Shown piece after piece: positions 62,811 to 64,000 of a stretch of 64,000 nt of DNA. The DNA is taken from positions 62,001-126,000 of the forward strand of contig NZ_PHQQ01000006.1 of NCBI RefSeq assembly GCF_002909235.1, in the 5' to 3' direction. Below the pieces are notes generated by a model. The model was not told where the DNA came from and did not search any database. It saw only the letters and a program-made list of their open reading frames with translations. Source of the stretch: Arenibacter catalasegens. Lineage in GTDB: Bacteria; Bacteroidota; Bacteroidia; Flavobacteriales; Flavobacteriaceae. The position numbers and the translations under genes are program-made. Position 1 is the stretch's first letter. Every line of letters begins with the position of its first letter.

Positions 62811-62900
62811 TGCCAACTAATTTAACATTATGATAATATATTGTTGCAAAATTTACTACACTTTTGCAGCAATTATTAAAACTAATTAACTCTTTGAAAA

Positions 62901-64000
62901 ATGAAAAAAATGTACTTTGTTATTGCCGCATTTTTGTTGACGGCAGCTGGTTATGCTCAGGAAACTATTACTGGTTCTGTAGTGGATGGTGATTTTGGAG
63001 ATCCCCTACCGGGAGCTAATATTTTGGTTCAAGGGACCACAAACGGGGTTGCCGCAGACTTTGATGGTAACTTTACCATAGACGTAGCCCAAGCTTCGGG
63101 AACTTTAGTTATCTCCTATATTGGATTTATTAGTAAGAAAGTAAATTTCACCTCAGTAGGCAATATTGGGACCATATCCTTAAAACCTGACGCTCAGGAA
63201 TTGGAAGGAGTGGTAATAGTTGGTTCGGGTATTATAGATTTGGCAGATGATAGAGAAACGCCGATCGCGGTATCGACCATTAAGGCCAATGAAATTAGGG
63301 AAAAAACTGGTAACTGGGATTTGCCAGAGGTTTTAAAGTCGACCCCTTCCGTGCAAAATATTAAAGGAGGAGGTTTTGGAGATGGTCAAATGTTCTTACG
63401 GGGATTTGATCAGACCAATACGGCATTCTTATTAAACGGTCAGCCCATTAACGGTATAGAAGACGGTAAAATGTACTGGTCCAACTGGTCTGGAGTATTG
63501 GATATTGCTAACGCCGTACAAGTACAAAGGGGATTGGGTTCTTCTAAATTGGCAATTTCTTCGGTTGGTGGTACAGTAAACATTGTTACTAAGACTGTAG
63601 ATAAGCGTGAAGGTGGCTTTTTTCAGACTATGGTTGCTAATGACAATTATATTAAGACTACTGGATATTATTCAACAGGGTTAATGGAAAATGGATTAGC
63701 TGTTTCAGCTATGTTGGGACATTGGCAAGGTGATGGTTATGTAGATAATACAGGAGGTCAGGGACAAACCTATTTCCTGTCTTTTGGATATGTGCCGAAC
63801 GAAAAAAATATCTTCAATTTTATATTAACAGGCGCACCACAATGGCATGCAGCTGCTGGGTCCGATGACTTAAGGACTTTCTTGGATAATGGTAGAAAGT
63901 ATAATTCATGGAATTTTGATAATGTAAATAGCCCTAATAGATTAAATGGTGGTGCTTATCCTGGCGGTAGAAATATCTACCACAAGCCGGTAGCCAACAT
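62901..64000 (+). CDS. TonB-dependent receptor, N-terminal part (cut by window end)
   Basis: The frame is open from the ATG at 62901 to the window end, 366 codons. A signal peptide (about 1-19, ending GYAQ) precedes a carboxypeptidase-like domain (ITGSVVDGDFGDPLPGANIL, about 23-100) and a plug domain (VSTIKANEIREK to TVNIVTKTVD, about 128-235). The plug has NGQPINGIEDGKMYWSNWSG and AISSVGGTVNIVTK, as in SusC/RagA-like and related receptors. The barrel begins after about 240. Substrate unknown; the SusD partner, if any, lies beyond the window. Confidence 0.88.
   Translation, partial: MKKMYFVIAAFLLTAAGYAQETITGSVVDGDFGDPLPGANILVQGTTNGVAADFDGNFTIDVAQASGTLVISYIGFISKKVNFTSVGNIGTISLKPDAQELEGVVIVGSGIIDLADDRETPIAVSTIKANEIREKTGNWDLPEVLKSTPSVQNIKGGGFGDGQMFLRGFDQTNTAFLLNGQPINGIEDGKMYWSNWSGVLDIANAVQVQRGLGSSKLAISSVGGTVNIVTKTVDKREGGFFQTMVANDNYIKTTGYYSTGLMENGLAVSAMLGHWQGDGYVDNTGGQGQTYFLSFGYVPNEKNIFNFILTGAPQWHAAAGSDDLRTFLDNGRKYNSWNFDNVNSPNRLNGGAYPGGRNIYHKPVAN

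Noticed and set aside
1-64000. tRNA, rRNA, CRISPR, prophage or defence genes.
   Set aside because: No tRNA-like cloverleaf, rRNA signature, spaced repeats, phage structural genes, restriction or toxin-antitoxin motifs were seen on reading both strands.

Overview
The window reads as chromosomal DNA of a marine-type member of the Flavobacteriaceae (Bacteroidota). The evidence is AT-rich sequence, promoters of the Bacteroidota type (a TAnnTTTG -7 element upstream of many genes), many short-lipobox lipoproteins, two TonB-dependent receptors with N-terminal carboxypeptidase-like domains, a B12-dependent ribonucleotide reductase, an eukaryote-like long IleRS and the ileS - dksA-like - lspA gene order. 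I see no rRNA, tRNA, CRISPR array, insertion sequence, prophage or plasmid function.

Layout. 1-10 kb: PfkB-type sugar kinase, class II ribonucleotide reductase (nrdJ), two tiny membrane peptides leading into a PPP-type phosphatase, a plant-type acyl-ACP desaturase, a helix-hairpin-helix membrane protein, a 630-bp structured intergenic region, an ALDH7-type dehydrogenase, 3-hydroxyanthranilate dioxygenase and a CAP-domain lipoprotein. 10-24 kb: a large thioester alpha-2-macroglobulin lipoprotein, a lipocalin-like lipoprotein, CvpA, a short operon ending in penicillin-binding protein 1C, then the convergent pair glpD / gpsA. 24-34 kb: a duplicated lipoprotein, PhyH-type dioxygenase, SulP transporter followed by a relic of a second SulP end, a cytochrome c lipoprotein, a YheT-type hydrolase, and a sugar locus (tandem DUF1080 protein, Tat-exported Gfo/Idh/MocA oxidoreductase, LacI regulator) with a 24-bp palindromic operator. 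34-45 kb: nitronate monooxygenase and thioesterase diverging from a perfect 44-bp palindrome, EamA transporter, ArsC-like protein, DinB-like protein, DUF3298 lipoprotein, trans-sulfuration enzyme, gdhA, recO, a haem-receptor-like TonB receptor, a helical-repeat lipoprotein and a DUF4382 lipoprotein. 45-57 kb: ileS, dksA-like gene, an adhesin-like exported protein, lspA, 5-formyl-THF cyclo-ligase, uvrC and a patatin/Omp85-like protein. 57-64 kb: 4-hydroxyphenylpyruvate dioxygenase, a candidate small RNA, the operon DUF3108 - tryptophan 2,3-dioxygenase - M23 peptidase - pgi, and a SusC-like receptor cut by the window end.

How it fits together. Most genes are housekeeping or envelope genes. Aromatic amino acid breakdown is represented by three separated dioxygenases (tyrosine and kynurenine routes) without their usual partners. 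Glycerol 3-phosphate is served by both the respiratory and the biosynthetic dehydrogenase. The DUF1080/oxidoreductase/LacI locus looks like a periplasmic 3-keto-glycoside degradation unit.

The most notable observations are the swapped GXHH signature in IleRS, which is linked to high mupirocin resistance; the perfect 44-bp palindrome that carries two face-to-face promoters; and a recurring TTTGGTTGGTTATTT-plus-terminator element that may mark a small-RNA family.
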